Assembly: GCA_902795555.1 (NCBI GenBank)
Contig: CADBLV010000230.1
Coordinates: 1-9,016, forward strand
Reading direction: 5' to 3'
Source: an uncultured Eubacteriales bacterium
Lineage (GTDB): Bacteria > Bacillota_A > Clostridia > Christensenellales > Aristaeellaceae
Length of the DNA: 9,016 nt
This document shows positions 1-7,147 of this stretch, one piece after another (within the stretch, counting starts at the first letter, position 1; every line of letters begins with the position of its first letter). The notes beneath the pieces were generated by a model. That model ran no database searches. It was not told where the DNA came from and saw only the letters and a program-made list of their open reading frames with translations. A program made the translations under genes and the position numbers.

Positions 1-1027
1 ATTTATGGAAAAGATGTTCGAGCCTTTCTCGCGGCAGACGGACAGCCGGGTCAACAGTATCCAGGGAACCGGACTCGGGCTTGCGATTACCAGGCAGATG
101 GTTGAACTGATGAACGGAACCATCGAATGCGAGAGCGAAGTCGGAAAGGGCACGACTTTCACCATTACACTGGATGTTCCCATTGCTGAAAAGCAGCTGG
201 AGGAGATGCGGTTCGAAGGGATTGATGCCCTGGTTGCGGACGACGACCCAATCCTGCTGGAAACCGCGGTGGATACGCTGGAATCGCTGGGAATCACCGC
301 GGAACAGGCACGAAACGGCCTGGAAGCGTTGGAGATGGCCCGCCGCCGGCACGCAGACGGGAAGGATTATAACGTAATCATCCTGGACTGGAAGATGCCG
401 GAGATGGACGGCATCGCGACCATCAGGCGGATCCGGGCGGAAGTCGACGCATCCATCCCCATCCTGCTGACCTCTGCCTATGACTGGTCCGACATCGAAG
501 ACGAGGCGAAGGAATCCGGGGCAAACGGATTCATCAGCAAACCGCTGTTCCGCTCCAGGCTGTATGAAAAAATCAATGAACTGCTCGGCAAGGAAGCAAA
601 GCCCGCGGAGCCGGAGGATAATTATTCCGACCTGAACGGAATCCATATTCTGGTCGCGGAAGACAATGACATTAACTGGGAGATCATCTCTGCCATGCTC
701 CAGATGTTCGGCATCACGTCGGAACGGGCTGAAAACGGACGGATCTGTGTAGAGAAAATGGCGAGCGCCGAAGAAGGAAGCTATGCGCTGATTTTCATGG
801 ATGTTCAGATGCCGGAAATGAACGGTCTGGACGCGACGCGGCAAATCCGCAGGCTGGATAACAAATGGGCCGCTTCCATTCCCATTATCGCCATGACTGC
901 CGACGCTTTCTCCGAAAACATCGCGGAGTGTCTGGAGGCAGGCATGGATGGACATATTGCCAAACCGGTGGACATGAAACTGGTCATCAAAGAAATACGC
1001 AGAATCAAGGAGGCATCAAGAAAATGA
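1..1027 (+). CDS. Hybrid sensor histidine kinase, C-terminal part (ATPase end plus two receiver domains)
   Basis: The gene is cut by the left edge and is open in frame from base 2; the ATG at base 5 lies inside the ATPase domain and is not a start. Residue numbers here count that Met as 1. Residues 5-58 are the end of a HATPase_c domain: FEPFS (5-9), then the G2 box GTGLGLAI (21-28) and the closing GKGTTFTITL strand. Receiver 1 spans about 73-195, with acidic residues D79/D80, phospho-acceptor D128 in LDWKMPEMDG, T156/S157 and K179. Receiver 2 spans about 212-338, with E219/D220, D266 in FMDVQMPEMNG, T298 and K320. There is no HPt domain after receiver 2, so any phosphorelay partner is encoded elsewhere. 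The protein probably sits in the membrane through its unseen N-terminus. Its stop overlaps the next start (ATGA), which suggests translational coupling to the solute-binding protein. The ligand cannot be told from this part. Confidence 0.93.
   Translation, partial: FMEKMFEPFSRQTDSRVNSIQGTGLGLAITRQMVELMNGTIECESEVGKGTTFTITLDVPIAEKQLEEMRFEGIDALVADDDPILLETAVDTLESLGITAEQARNGLEALEMARRRHADGKDYNVIILDWKMPEMDGIATIRRIRAEVDASIPILLTSAYDWSDIEDEAKESGANGFISKPLFRSRLYEKINELLGKEAKPAEPEDNYSDLNGIHILVAEDNDINWEIISAMLQMFGITSERAENGRICVEKMASAEEGSYALIFMDVQMPEMNGLDATRQIRRLDNKWAASIPIIAMTADAFSENIAECLEAGMDGHIAKPVDMKLVIKEIRRIKEASRK
1007..1013 (+). promoter_or_regulatory. Ribosome binding site fixing the solute-binding protein start
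   Basis: AAGGAGG lies inside the last codons of the kinase gene, 10 nt before the ATG at 1024. It singles out that ATG over the in-frame ATG at 865, which would add 53 residues that overlap the second receiver domain and would bury the signal peptide. Confidence 0.8.
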
Positions 1028-2313
1028 AAAAAATGCTTTGCGTCATCCTGGTCGCCCTGCTCGCCGTCGTTTCGACGGGCTTGTTTTCCCTGGTACAGGC
1101 GGAATCCGCCGTCGATTTTCAGCCGAGGCTGGATACGGACACCGAATGCCGGATCACGGTGATCGGAAGCTATTCCAACTTTGAAGCGCTGGAAGCCGAA
1201 TTCGACCGCTTCAATGAGTTTTATCCCGATGTGGAACTGAGCTATGTGAAGCCGGATGATTACAACAATCTGCTGGCAACGGTGCTGGAAAGCAGCGATG
1301 CCCCGAACATCTTCTTCTCCTATCAGTGGATGATCGGAAACGAAAAATATAAGCAGGTCAGCGATCATATGGAGGATCTTTCCGACCCGCAGCTGGGTCT
1401 GGATCTGGGCTGCCTGCGTACGGGCCTTTTGAACTATGACGCGGAGGGTCATCTGCTGATGGTGCCGATTTTCGCCAGAAATTACGGTATGCTGGTGAAC
1501 ACCGATCTGTTTGCGAAGGAAGGGCTTCAGGTTCCGACCACCTGGGAAGAGCTGCTCTCTGTGTGCGAGGCATTTCTCAGCAGAGGTTATGCAAGCCCCA
1601 TGATGGGCTACAGCGCGGGCGCATCCGGCTGTCTGATGAATATTCTGGTATATCCGGAAGTCGTGGCCGCCCTCAGCGAAAATCCCGAAGCGCTTCGGGC
1701 CGCGAATGAAATGGATCCCTCCGCGGGCGTATACATGCGCCCGGCCCTGGAAGCGATGATGCAGCTGATTGGAAAAGGGTATATCAATCTGGAAAAATGC
1801 GACGAAATCAGCGACAACTATACTCAGGTCATTCTCCGCTTTTTTGAAGGGGATGTTCCCATGATGATCTGCACGGGAGATACCGTGTCCGGAACCGGAA
1901 AACGGGAAAGCCAGTCCGAGGCGTTTTCTAAATCGCCTTTCGCCTATTCCTTTACGCCCATTCCGATGTCGGAAGCCGGAGGGTATTTTATCGACAGCCC
2001 GTCCTTCCAGTTTTCGGTGAATAAAACCTGCGACAATCTGGATATGACAAACGAGTTTATGCGCTTTCTGATCACCCGTCGGGAACTGAACCGGATGGCT
2101 TCCTCAAAGCGCCTGGTGACGCCCACGACAGATTTGTCCTTCGATGCTGTCTATGCGCCTTTCGCTCAGGTGCCCGCGGAACGGACCCTGTGTCCGGAAG
2201 TGATCGGGATCACGGATTCCCTGGCCGCGCAGGTCAGGAACGCGGCTTATCAGGTCGGAACCGGAGCTCTCACCATCGATAAAGCAGTCAGCAAATACGG
2301 ATCATTAAAATAA
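1024..2313 (+). CDS. Secreted extracellular solute-binding protein (family 1, sugar type)
   Basis: A 429-residue protein starting at the ATG at 1024, chosen because it follows AAGGAGG and begins a signal peptide: MKK, a hydrophobic core to about residue 22, and a likely signal peptidase I site after VQA (residue 26). The only cysteine near the N-terminus (C6) is not in a lipobox, so it does not look like a lipoprotein, although Firmicute ABC binding proteins usually are. Family features are the first beta-strand RITVIGSY (43-50), an EFDRFNEFYPDVEL segment (59-72), NTDLF (159-163) followed by PTTWEEL (171-177), and a length close to the usual 400-450 residues. It overlaps the hybrid kinase gene by 4 nt, and no permease genes follow. 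By inference it could bind a sugar or oligosaccharide outside the membrane and present it to the kinase; a transport role with permeases elsewhere is the alternative. Confidence 0.9.
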   Translation: MKKMLCVILVALLAVVSTGLFSLVQAESAVDFQPRLDTDTECRITVIGSYSNFEALEAEFDRFNEFYPDVELSYVKPDDYNNLLATVLESSDAPNIFFSYQWMIGNEKYKQVSDHMEDLSDPQLGLDLGCLRTGLLNYDAEGHLLMVPIFARNYGMLVNTDLFAKEGLQVPTTWEELLSVCEAFLSRGYASPMMGYSAGASGCLMNILVYPEVVAALSENPEALRAANEMDPSAGVYMRPALEAMMQLIGKGYINLEKCDEISDNYTQVILRFFEGDVPMMICTGDTVSGTGKRESQSEAFSKSPFAYSFTPIPMSEAGGYFIDSPSFQFSVNKTCDNLDMTNEFMRFLITRRELNRMASSKRLVTPTTDLSFDAVYAPFAQVPAERTLCPEVIGITDSLAAQVRNAAYQVGTGALTIDKAVSKYGSLK

Positions 2314-2316
2314 CGG

Positions 2317-2354
2317 ACATCCTGTGCAGGAGCCTGACTCAGAGTTGCGGATGT
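2317..2354 (+). repeat. Short inverted repeat between binding-protein and acetyltransferase genes
   Basis: ACATCC (2317-2322) and GGATGT (2349-2354) are complementary arms separated by 26 nt. They start directly after the stop codon at 2311-2313. No T-run follows, so this is not a convincing terminator. The 92-nt gap shows no good sigma-A promoter, so the downstream gene may be read through from the kinase unit. Confidence 0.25.
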
Positions 2355-2405
2355 TTCTCTTCGGATATCCAGATCCGGGCCCCGGCAAAAAAAGAGGCGG
2401 CAGAA

Positions 2406-2936
2406 ATGGAATTGAAGATTCTGGAAAGAGAATCCCCGGACAGAACGCTTCTGGAAAAAATCAATGAGGAAGCGATTCCGGAATGCGAGCGCAACTCGCT
2501 GGATGATCTGCAGGCAACCGGCGCCGGGATTCTGGGTATTTATGATCATCGGGAACCTGTCGGGTTTATGGTGATCAGGAGATACCGGCGCATTCTGTAC
2601 CTGGCTTATCTGGCCGTGCGGTCAGACCTGCGTTCCAAAGGGATCGGCGGACAGGCCGTCCGGGAACTGATCCGGAGCAATCCGGATTCACAGGTGATCG
2701 TGGAGTTTGAAGCGCCCGGTAAAGCCTGCGGCGAAAATGACATGAACCTTCGCCGCAAGCACTTCTACCTTCGAAACGGGTTTTATGAAACGGGCTGGTA
2801 CACCTTCTATGATGATACGGAGTTTGAAATCGGCTGTTCCCATCCGGATTATGATCCGGAAGCTTTCGATCAGTTTGTGGATCATCTGGGAACGATCGTT
2901 TCCGATCACATCCCGAAGCCGTACCGACGGTCTTAA
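2406..2936 (+). CDS. GNAT-family N-acetyltransferase
   Basis: A 176-residue cytoplasmic protein of the usual single-domain GNAT length. It would transfer an acetyl group from acetyl-CoA to an amine; the substrate cannot be read from the sequence. The acetyl-CoA motif A is clear: strand YLAYLAVRSDLR (65-76), then the pyrophosphate-binding loop R76-S-K-G79-I-G81 and helix GGQAVRELI. The later HFYLRNGFYETGWY segment matches the typical C-terminal 'YxxxGF' part of the fold. A tail rich in D, E and P follows (about 140-176). The start at 2406 is supported by AGAGG at 2393-2397, 8 nt upstream. The gene lies 92 nt behind the solute-binding protein and ends 26 nt before an intrinsic terminator, so it is probably the last gene of the kinase unit. 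Nothing in it shows a functional link to that unit. Confidence 0.9.
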   Translation: MELKILERESPDRTLLEKINEEAIPECERNSLDDLQATGAGILGIYDHREPVGFMVIRRYRRILYLAYLAVRSDLRSKGIGGQAVRELIRSNPDSQVIVEFEAPGKACGENDMNLRRKHFYLRNGFYETGWYTFYDDTEFEIGCSHPDYDPEAFDQFVDHLGTIVSDHIPKPYRRS

Positions 2937-2962
2937 GCCACCGTTCCTGCGACATCATCAAT

Positions 2963-2990
2963 CCGGTCAGAGAAATCTGGCCGGTTTTTT
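2963..2990 (+). terminator. Intrinsic (Rho-independent) terminator of the kinase / binding-protein / GNAT unit
   Basis: A 9-bp stem, CCGGTCAGA (2963-2971) with TCTGGCCGG (2976-2984), contains one T-G wobble, is closed by a GAAA tetraloop and is followed immediately by six Ts (2985-2990). It lies 26 nt past the GNAT stop and directly ahead of the next promoter, so it separates two transcription units. Confidence 0.95.
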
Positions 2991-2991
2991 C

Positions 2992-3020
2992 TTGACGCCG
3001 CTTTCAAAATAGAGTAGACT
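2992..3020 (+). promoter_or_regulatory. Sigma-A-type promoter for the exported protein gene
   Basis: A -35 box TTGACG (2992-2997, 5 of 6 consensus) and a -10 box TAGACT (3015-3020, 4 of 6) are separated by exactly 17 nt. The promoter begins one base after the upstream terminator T-run. Transcription should begin near 3027, giving a leader of about 50 nt before the ATG at 3077. Confidence 0.8.
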
Positions 3021-3060
3021 GAAACCAGATAAAAAACGCACGATTCCGAATTCTGATGGT

Positions 3061-3067
3061 GAAGGAG
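3061..3067 (+). promoter_or_regulatory. Ribosome binding site deciding the exported protein start
   Basis: GAAGGAG lies 9 nt before the ATG at 3077, which begins MKKFLSF and a signal peptide. In-frame ATGs at 3056 and 3068 lie before or directly against this site and have no Shine-Dalgarno sequence of their own, so 3077 is preferred. Confidence 0.8.
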
Positions 3068-3076
3068 ATGCCTGTC

Positions 3077-5047
3077 ATGAAGAAATTCCTGTCTTTCATC
3101 CTCTGTTTATGTCTGTGCTGCGGCCTTTTTTCCGCGGCTTCGGCGGATAAATGGCCGCCTGTTCCCGCTTTTCTCGACGCCCTTGGTTCCTTTGTCCGGT
3201 CTCTCAGTCTGGAAACAAAAGATTATGAAGCATCTCTGTTTCTTCCCGATCAGCAGCTTCAGGGTTCCGTCAGGCAGGGAAACGGCCTGACGGAAATTGA
3301 GCTTGCGGGATTGGGCAAGGCGCAGATTGATGAGAAGAATGTCGTCCTGAATACAAACGGAATCACGGTGATCTGTGATTATCAGTCTCTCATCCGTTCG
3401 GTCCAGGATCTGATTTCCGGGAAAGGAAACGCTCAGATCACGGCTTATCTGAACAAACTTTCACAAAGGGCTCTGTCAGAACTGGTTTTCCCTTTTGCGG
3501 AATACGCTGTTGATTTCGGCCGGTTTGTTTTCCATCTGGATTTTTCGAGCGCTGAATTTCTGAATCACTTCTATGATTTTCTGATTGAAACGGCGCAGGA
3601 TGAAGAGTTCATTTCTGCGTATGCCTGCCTCGGCCCGGTTCTGCGTGCCGGCGTTCCCGGCATGCCGGATCAGGCGGATGAATTCCTTGCTCTGCTTAAA
3701 AAGGCAAAAGCAGAAACCAATTATTATGCAACGCCGTGGACACTGAAGGCGGATCTTTCGTTTTCGTACGCAGAGGGCGTGTTAAAGGATTTTTCGCTTT
3801 CCGGTTATTTTGCTGATGGCAGACCGGCTCGCACTGCAAAGCGTTATTCCGGATACTATCCGTTTTCACTGGATATTTCCGCGGATCAGGCGGATTATGT
3901 CATCAAAGCAAACGTGGAACTGCCCTTTGGCAGGCTGGATCTGTCATATCTTCGGGGGCAGATTGAATGCTCGCTCTCAGATACTCAGAATCAGATGATC
4001 CGTTTCGTCGGCGGTTATGACCGTCAGAAGGAATCGTTGGATCTGGTCATTCATGATTCCCTGCAGGATAATCCCATCGGATCGGTAAAGGCAACGGTTT
4101 CAAGGGAATTACTGGACGCGGATATCCGTTACTACAATGACAGAATCACGCTTTACGCGAAACTGGGACAGAGTTCGATCCATGTCCGTTTCAAAAGCAA
4201 CCCGTACAGTTCCGACAAATATTCGCAATATGACAGCTATGACTGGGATCTCCGGTTCAGCGAAGAACCGAATCATGAGTACCGACTTGCGGCAAACATC
4301 GGCATCAATCGTTCATATCATAGTCTGGATGGTCTGATCGGCCCGTATCGCGTTTCGATCCGATATTCGCCCAGCGCGAACAGCGCTTCCTTCTATGGGA
4401 TCGGCTTCACGGCGAAATATAAGCAGCTGAATGCCGGCTTTGACTTCAGTGCGGAATATCAGAATACGTTGCAATCATACTACAGCAGGAAATATGAAAA
4501 CAATTCCCTTCACAGACTCCATCTGACCGGCCGGAACAACGTTTATGAGGTAGATTTCTCCTATCCCTATCAACAGTTTCGAATCGATGGAAACGGAAAA
4601 ATCACCCTCAGTTCAGACAGCGAAATCGCTTCGATTTCCGGACAGGCTGTCGCACGTAATACCTACGATCCGGAAGCTGATCAGGACACAAGCATCCTGA
4701 CCTATGTTCCGGGCAGGCTTTATATCTCTGCCCTTCAGAGCGTTATTCTCCTGGAAAGGCTTCAGGATGATGATCATGCTCTGGTTTATCAGCTTTCGCG
4801 CAACGCAGAACCTCTTTATCGGCTGGAATGCAGTCTGATTGAAACAGAACAGGGGACAGGCCTGTCTGTATGTTTCTCGGATATCTCCGTCAAAAAAGAT
4901 GCGCCCCTGGCGATGCTCACCTTATCACCGGTTGATAAGACGGACATCGTGCCCTTGGACACATCAATGGTCATCAGGATTTCAGCGGAAACGCTGATTC
5001 CGCTGATTTCTCAATTATTGAGCGGCTCCCTGTTGGCAGATCGGTGA
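3077..5047 (+). CDS. Exported beta-strand-rich protein of unknown function
   Basis: I do not recognise this 656-residue protein. It begins with a signal peptide (MKK, hydrophobic core, likely cleavage after ASA at residue 23). Its core carries four closely spaced cysteines (C10, C12, C14, C15), none in a normal lipobox. After that comes a mixed region to about residue 230 with helical stretches such as LKKAKAETN. From about 230 to the end there are many alternating hydrophobic/polar strands rich in Tyr, Ser and Asp (for example SYDWDLRF and YEVDFSYPYQQF), suggesting a large beta-sandwich, repeat or sheet fold. IECSLSDT and LECSLIET may be related repeat units. There is no transmembrane anchor, sortase motif or SLH domain, so it is probably released or held at the surface by its own folding. 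It is a single-gene unit with its own promoter, between a terminator and a convergent gene. Sampled 60-base lines are 37-48% GC, against 58-75% in sampled flanking-gene lines. Confidence 0.85.
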   Translation: MKKFLSFILCLCLCCGLFSAASADKWPPVPAFLDALGSFVRSLSLETKDYEASLFLPDQQLQGSVRQGNGLTEIELAGLGKAQIDEKNVVLNTNGITVICDYQSLIRSVQDLISGKGNAQITAYLNKLSQRALSELVFPFAEYAVDFGRFVFHLDFSSAEFLNHFYDFLIETAQDEEFISAYACLGPVLRAGVPGMPDQADEFLALLKKAKAETNYYATPWTLKADLSFSYAEGVLKDFSLSGYFADGRPARTAKRYSGYYPFSLDISADQADYVIKANVELPFGRLDLSYLRGQIECSLSDTQNQMIRFVGGYDRQKESLDLVIHDSLQDNPIGSVKATVSRELLDADIRYYNDRITLYAKLGQSSIHVRFKSNPYSSDKYSQYDSYDWDLRFSEEPNHEYRLAANIGINRSYHSLDGLIGPYRVSIRYSPSANSASFYGIGFTAKYKQLNAGFDFSAEYQNTLQSYYSRKYENNSLHRLHLTGRNNVYEVDFSYPYQQFRIDGNGKITLSSDSEIASISGQAVARNTYDPEADQDTSILTYVPGRLYISALQSVILLERLQDDDHALVYQLSRNAEPLYRLECSLIETEQGTGLSVCFSDISVKKDAPLAMLTLSPVDKTDIVPLDTSMVIRISAETLIPLISQLLSGSLLADR

Positions 5048-5071
5048 GCAATGTGAATGCTCAGATCTTTT
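5045..5071 (+). terminator. Small inverted repeat at the convergent gene ends, possible weak terminator
   Basis: TGAGCA (5045-5050) and TGCTCA (5058-5063) form a 6-bp stem with a 7-nt loop, followed by GATC and four Ts (5068-5071) on the + strand. The left arm contains the + strand stop TGA and the right arm contains the - strand stop TGA. The stem is short and the T-run weak, and on the - strand no T-run follows, so termination is only possible, not shown. Confidence 0.4.
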
Positions 5072-5900
5072 CAACCAAAATCCCATATTTTTCCGGATGG
5101 CGGTATTTGTTTCCGTTCACCTCATGTTCCCGATATTCCCGCAGCATGTCCATATCAATCTCCGCCAGATAAATTCCCTCTTCTTCCGGTGCTTCGAAAA
5201 TACACATATCCCGAACTCCCGATTCATTCCGCATCCATGCCACACCGTCAAATACGGAAGAATGGCCGTTACAGTCCGGTTGTCCCTTAGGATAATTACA
5301 GGTGACGACAGCCAGCATGTTTTCATAGGCTCTTGTACGCAGCGCCGACAGCCTGTTGATCTCCATAGGACACGCGTTCGGAGCCAGGATCACTTCTGCG
5401 CCTTTGAGCATCAGGATTCGCGCGCTTTCGGGAAACTCCCTGTCAAAGCAGATCATGGACCCGATCCGAATCGTGTCATGGCCCGTATCCACGTCATCCA
5501 CATAGAAGTCTTCGCCGGATGACAGCACTTTTTCCTCGCCAAAATCGCAGGTGTGAACTTTGGAATAATGAATCCGTTCTTCCCCGTGGCGGTCAAAAAG
5601 AATCATAGAATTTAGTGGCCTGGGATCATGCCGTTCCAGAAAGGTAATCCCGATGGCCATCCCAAGCTCGCCCGCAAGATGCTGAAAAGCGAGTACAAAA
5701 TCCCCGTCGGCGCTGACGGCCAGGTCATTCAGTTGCTTCGGATCCTGCGGCAGAGCATATCCGTCGCTCCACATTTCGGGAAACAGGGCAATATCAGCCC
5801 CCATCTCCTTGGCCTTGATGCAGGCGGCTTTCCCTTTTTTCAGTTGTTCTTCTGTGCAGCTCCCGGGTAATAATTGAAGCAGGGCGATTCTCAGATTCAT
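5061..5900 (-). CDS. Carbon-nitrogen hydrolase (nitrilase superfamily amidohydrolase)
   Basis: A 279-residue cytoplasmic enzyme of the usual single-domain length (about 260-300). The family's Glu-Lys-Cys catalytic triad is complete: E42 in LFPEMWSDGY, K114 in IHYSKVHTCDFGEE, and C151 in GSMICFDREFPES. The family hydrolyses C-N bonds in amides such as omega-amides, carbamoyl compounds or N-acyl amines through a cysteine thioester. The substrate cannot be fixed from the sequence; the C-terminal LAEIDMDMLREYR and HPEKYGIL segments are typical of amidase-type members rather than true nitrilases. The start at 5900 follows GGAGGA with an 8-nt gap. The gene lies 90 nt behind the DUF362 gene and is probably co-transcribed with it. 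An inverted repeat sits just in front of its ribosome binding site. It converges with the exported protein gene at 13 nt. Confidence 0.93.
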   Translation of the reverse strand: MNLRIALLQLLPGSCTEEQLKKGKAACIKAKEMGADIALFPEMWSDGYALPQDPKQLNDLAVSADGDFVLAFQHLAGELGMAIGITFLERHDPRPLNSMILFDRHGEERIHYSKVHTCDFGEEKVLSSGEDFYVDDVDTGHDTIRIGSMICFDREFPESARILMLKGAEVILAPNACPMEINRLSALRTRAYENMLAVVTCNYPKGQPDCNGHSSVFDGVAWMRNESGVRDMCIFEAPEEEGIYLAEIDMDMLREYREHEVNGNKYRHPEKYGILVEKI

Positions 5901-5916
5901 GAAATCAATCCTCCGT

Positions 5917-5965
5917 GAAAGAAACGTTCACAGATCGGTTTCCCTGATCATCAATCGTTTCTTTC
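5917..5965 (-). promoter_or_regulatory. Perfect 10-bp inverted repeat in the leader of the amidohydrolase gene
   Basis: GAAAGAAACG (5917-5926) and CGTTTCTTTC (5956-5965) are exact reverse complements, separated by 29 nt. In the - strand transcript the 3' arm ends 2 nt before the GGAGGA ribosome binding site (5909-5914), so folding would bring a hairpin right up to that site. The loop holds a smaller GATC...GATC pair. No T-run follows on the - strand, so this is not a classic terminator. It may be a processing site, an RNA element that tunes translation, or a protein operator. Confidence 0.5.
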
Positions 5966-5990
5966 CCCTGAAACCAGTCAAAGCTTCAAA

Positions 5991-7118
5991 TCAGATCCGG
6001 ATCAGCTCATAGGAACGGGTACCCAGGCCGATTTTTTCTCCATGGGCAAGGGTTTCCCGCCAGCTGACATTGGGGTTGCTGTCCAGGAAATGATCGTGAT
6101 GGTGATGCCATCCGGGCTTGGCCAGGTTGTCGGAAAGCTGACTGTTCGGCATGGGCTCCGCCGCCAGGCAGAGATCAGCGCAGGCCTGATCCAGCGCCAC
6201 CGGATCGAAGGAAGCCAGCATCCCCAGATTGGGCAGGATGGGCGCGTCGTTTTCTCCGTGGCAGTCGCAGTTGGGAGAGACGTCCATAATCAAGGTGATA
6301 TGGAAAGCGGGCTTTCCGGCCAGGATGGCCGCTGTATATTCCGCCATCTTCCGGCCCAGCATATCCGCGGCTGAATCAAATGTGGTGTGAATCGCGTCAA
6401 AAGCGCAGGCGCCGATGCACCGGCCGCAGCCCTTGCAGATATCCTGCATGATAACCGCTTTTCCCGTCTCGTAGGAAATGGCGTCAGAACCGCACTCACG
6501 GGCGCATTTCCGGCAGGAACGGCACCGGCTTTCGTCCACCATGGGCTTGCCGTCGTTGTGCTGCTGCATTTTCCCGGCTCGGCTGCCGCCGCCCATGCCG
6601 ATGTTCTTCACAGCGCCGCCGAAGCCGGTCATCTCATGGCCTTTGAAATGGCTCAGGGAAATGATGATGTCCGCGTCATACAGCGCCCGGCCGATATACG
6701 CCTCTTTGCAGAATTCCCCGCCGGGAACCGGCACAGCGATGTCGTCCGTCCCCTTCAGCCCATCTGCGATGATGACATAGCATCCGGTGGTAACGCTGTT
6801 GAATCCGTTGACCTCCGCGTTGTACAGATGATCCACGGCGTTTTTCCGGCTTCCCGGATAGAGGGTATTGCAGTCAGTGAGGAAAGGCTTGCCGCCCAGT
6901 TCCTTGATCAGATCGGCCACGGCCTTGACGTAATTGGGGCGCAGATAGGCAAAATTCCCCAGCTCGCCAAAGTGCATTTTGATGGCTGTAAACTTGTTCG
7001 TAAAATCAATGTCCCCGATTCCGGCGCGCCGGCAGAGGTTCTGAAGCTTAACGCCCTGGGAAACATCCAGCTTGGTGCGGAAATCCGTAAAATATACGGC
7101 GGATTTGTTCGGATTCAT
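5991..7118 (-). CDS. DUF362-family iron-sulfur protein with two 4Fe-4S ferredoxin motifs
   Basis: A 375-residue protein. Residues about 40-185 form the DUF362 domain, with the conserved AIKMHFGE near the N-terminus (45-52) and SLSHFKGHEMTGFGGAVKNIGMG (154-176). A bacterial ferredoxin insert follows with two clusters: C199, C202, C205, C209 and C228, C231, C234, C238 (CX2CX2CX3C each; the proline often found after the fourth Cys is absent from both). A C-terminal DUF362 part follows, with DVSPNCDCHGEND (279-291) and LASFDPVALDQA (301-312). It also carries an unusual HHHHDH run (338-343). No signal peptide is visible, so it is cytoplasmic. The exact reaction of this family is not established; an electron-transfer or metal-centre role is inferred. 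The start at 7118 follows AGGAGG with a 6-nt gap. It is first in its unit, behind a MerR-type promoter, and probably co-transcribed with the amidohydrolase. Confidence 0.93.
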   Translation of the reverse strand: MNPNKSAVYFTDFRTKLDVSQGVKLQNLCRRAGIGDIDFTNKFTAIKMHFGELGNFAYLRPNYVKAVADLIKELGGKPFLTDCNTLYPGSRKNAVDHLYNAEVNGFNSVTTGCYVIIADGLKGTDDIAVPVPGGEFCKEAYIGRALYDADIIISLSHFKGHEMTGFGGAVKNIGMGGGSRAGKMQQHNDGKPMVDESRCRSCRKCARECGSDAISYETGKAVIMQDICKGCGRCIGACAFDAIHTTFDSAADMLGRKMAEYTAAILAGKPAFHITLIMDVSPNCDCHGENDAPILPNLGMLASFDPVALDQACADLCLAAEPMPNSQLSDNLAKPGWHHHHDHFLDSNPNVSWRETLAHGEKIGLGTRSYELIRI

Positions 7119-7147
7119 AGGAAGCCTCCTTATGGTTTCTTAATCCC

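Noticed and set aside
865..1023. N-terminal extension of the solute-binding protein from the ATG at 865
   Set aside because: It lies wholly inside receiver domain 2 of the kinase in another frame. The ATG at 1024 has a ribosome binding site and begins a signal peptide.
805..1452. 215-codon open frame on the - strand
   Set aside because: It spans the kinase end and the binding-protein start in antisense, shows no domain, and has no sensible gene context.
2369..2386. GC-rich near-palindrome (CCGG-GCC-CCGG) before the GNAT gene as a terminator
   Set aside because: The stem is only 4 bp and is followed by As, not Ts, on the + strand; it also sits directly ahead of the ribosome binding site.
5994..6003. 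GATCCGGATC palindrome at the 3' end of the DUF362 gene
   Set aside because: It lies in coding sequence, is only 10 bp with no loop, and needs no regulatory explanation.
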